Assembly: GCA_024232355.1 (NCBI GenBank)
Contig: JAAEPW010000054.1
Location: 1 to 32,434 of the forward strand
Direction of reading: 5' to 3'
Length of the DNA: 32,434 nucleotides
Source of the DNA: Chloroflexota bacterium
GTDB lineage: Bacteria > Chloroflexota > Anaerolineae > B4-G1
The notes beneath the pieces are model-generated. The model saw nothing but the letters and a program-made list of their open reading frames with translations, ran no database searches and was not told the origin of the DNA. The first letter of the stretch is position 1; each line of letters begins with the position of its first letter. Shown here in pieces: positions 30,284 through 32,434 of the stretch. Both the position numbers and the translations under genes were made by a program.

Positions 30284-30290
30284 GCGTGGT

Positions 30291-31631
<1,341 letters not shown>

Positions 31632-31818
31632 CTCGTTGCCTCCTAAAATATACTGTGTGAATTTTGATTCCAACTCGATCAACAAAGGCAAAAAGCCCTC
31701 TGGATATGGATGATTCCATAACCAGAGGGCTTCGTGGCCCATCGTTGTTATTCAATTGTGGTTGACTCTATTCTACAATGCCAAGGTGATAATTGCGTAT
31801 CAACCAAATTAAAAACGC
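31632..31818 (-). promoter_or_regulatory. glnA leader RNA with structured region
   Basis: The predicted leader of about 185 nt contains an early stem (TGGTTGA near 31806 with TCAACCA near 31763), a short CAATT/AATTG pair, the intrinsic terminator 31690-31732 and then the glnA ribosome site. No leader ORF with a clear ribosome site or Gln/Glu codon run was found, so if it is an attenuator the sensor is probably RNA structure or a protein. This accounts for most of the gene-free stretch 31632-31965. Confidence 0.5.
31690..31732 (-). terminator. Intrinsic terminator in the glnA leader
   Basis: On the minus strand an 11-bp stem AAGCCCTCTGG/CCAGAGGGCTT encloses an inner ATGG/CCAT stem and ends in TTTTT. 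It lies between the glnA promoter and start codon, 59 nt before the ATG, so it should act as an attenuator. Confidence 0.85.
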
Positions 31819-31823
31819 TGTGC

Positions 31824-31851
31824 AGGATACCACAGAATGGGGCGCTGTCAA
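31824..31851 (-). promoter_or_regulatory. Promoter of glnA
   Basis: On the minus strand, TTGACA (31851-31846), a 16-nt spacer and TATCCT (31829-31824). The block CTGTGGTATCCT is identical to that in the argG promoter. Confidence 0.78.
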
Positions 31852-31896
31852 ATCGACGAACAAGGAGACTACCGAGTAAAGCGAGAAAATGAAAAG

Positions 31897-31910
31897 CGCA
31901 ACCCCTTGCG
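31897..31910 (-). terminator. Possible weak terminator after the small unknown gene
   Basis: On the minus strand a short CGCAA/TTGCG stem with a GGGG loop is followed by CTTTTCATTTT, about 55 nt after the stop codon at 31966. Confidence 0.35.
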
Positions 31911-31965
31911 GTTCACGGCGGCAAATTGTTCTGCACCTGATTTATCAAGTTTCAGATGACTATGG

Positions 31966-32283
31966 TTACTTTTCTTCAACGTCACGGTAACCGGCTGCCA
32001 AACCTTCCGAGACCTCTATACCAATACCTCTACCAGTTACTCGGCCATTATCGATCCACGTTAGTTTGTAACGATCACCATCTTTTTGAATGTCCAACTC
32101 ACGGTCAGCCTGCACATCACCTTTGTCATCATAATAACGGATGCGATAGCGACCGGCAAACCCCTCGGCGGGACCTCCTGTCGCTTTACCGGTTCCATTC
32201 CCCAAATAAGAATGAACCCATTGGGCGTCCAGTGTTCCAAGCTCATCACCTTTTTTGTACAAAACACAGCCGACGTCGATCAT
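31966..32283 (-). CDS. Small protein of unknown function
   Basis: This 105-residue protein starts MIDVGCVLYKKGDELGTLDA and has a Gly-rich GNGTGKATGGPAEGFAG segment followed by beta-rich RYRIRYYDDKGDVQ and DRYKLTWIDNGRV. It is probably an all-beta single-domain cytoplasmic protein with no signal peptide. ATG 32283 has GGGGTGAG about 8 nt upstream; GTG 32295 is an alternative. I do not recognise the family with certainty and no neighbour hints at a function. Its own upstream region is cut by the window end. Confidence 0.65.
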   Translation of the reverse strand: MIDVGCVLYKKGDELGTLDAQWVHSYLGNGTGKATGGPAEGFAGRYRIRYYDDKGDVQADRELDIQKDGDRYKLTWIDNGRVTGRGIGIEVSEGLAAGYRDVEEK

Positions 32284-32295
32284 ATAGTTTCTCAC

Positions 32296-32434
32296 CCCAA
32301 TGCTTTGTATCAGTTAGGAATGGGAATTAAATAACTTTCCCATTTCCAATTTTGATACTTTTTATGGGTTTGGTGTTTTTAGCGTTCCAACATACCAGGT
32401 GCTAAAAAGTACCGGTTTCAACGTTCATTATCCG
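32296..32434. other. Terminal non-coding stretch
   Basis: No gene seen. It contains TTTTTAGC...GCTAAAAA inverted arms around 32376-32408; the right-hand part (GCTAAAAAGTACC) loosely recalls the 82-bp repeats but is too partial to call. Confidence 0.3.

Noticed and set aside
30092..30290. T-box riboswitch ahead of argG
   Set aside because: No T-box AGGGUGG-type sequence or stem I motifs were found, whereas a translatable Arg leader ORF with competing stems is present.
31632..31742. N-terminal extension of glutamine synthetase starting at 31742
   Set aside because: It has no ribosome site and is encoded by the leader terminator hairpin; ATG 31631 has a strong AGGAGG and the family N-terminus.
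32376..32434. Fourth copy of the 82-bp repeat at the window end
   Set aside because: Only a short AAAAAGTAC-like block matches; the rest differs and the window ends there.

Overview
The window looks like a chromosomal segment of a Chloroflexota bacterium, probably Anaerolineae-like. This is inferred from the gene content: LysW-type carrier genes, membrane proteins with Pro/Thr-rich linkers, a GtrA protein and UDP-xylose synthase. No 16S gene is present to prove it. Coding is dense, mostly on the minus strand, GC-rich, and interspersed with small palindromic repeats.

Layout from left to right. (1) 0.16-5.1 kb, minus strand: a secreted lectin-like protein, a PHP-domain protein, an HdrC-HdrB-like iron-sulfur protein, a histidine-kinase-type ATPase, a DRTGG-like protein, a CBS-pair/anti-sigma-type ATPase and a second DRTGG-like protein. 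This module resembles the accessory genes found beside electron-bifurcating [FeFe] hydrogenases, but no hydrogenase lies in the window. (2) 5.1-8.7 kb: an intergenic region, a GcvH-like lipoyl carrier, rpsT, a divergent nuclease lipoprotein, the RNase P RNA gene and a two-TM protein. (3) 8.8-14.8 kb, minus strand: an envelope polysaccharide cluster (UDP-xylose synthase, Nudix, O-antigen ligase/polymerase, GtrA, GT2) with uvrC embedded. (4) 15.0-17.2 kb, plus strand: an EF-G with its own promoter and terminator, then a small Cys-rich protein on the minus strand.

(5) 17.7-30.3 kb, minus strand, the main system: one operon apparently able to make arginine from glutamate on a LysW carrier protein. 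The order is promoter, Arg-codon leader peptide with tandem terminators, argG, argH, lysW, lysX, a second lysX, argC/lysY, a 14-repeat propeller lipoprotein, argB/lysZ, argD/lysJ, argF, argE/lysK. LysX joins glutamate to the C-terminal Glu of LysW; LysZ, ArgC and LysJ convert it to LysW-ornithine; LysK releases ornithine; ArgF, ArgG and ArgH complete arginine. The leader encodes a 23-residue peptide with a Lys-Arg-Arg-Thr-Arg run followed by mutually exclusive hairpins, which is the architecture of ribosome-mediated transcription attenuation. At least three MITE/REP-like elements sit between genes of this operon or at its end, two with clear target-site duplications. The second lysX carries an in-frame palindromic insertion.

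(6) 30.3-32.3 kb: glnA (type I glutamine synthetase) behind a leader with its own intrinsic terminator and a promoter sharing a CTGTGGTATCCT block with the argG promoter, then a small unknown protein. glnA directly precedes the arginine operon, so nitrogen assimilation and arginine synthesis are adjacent and have similar promoter and attenuator designs.
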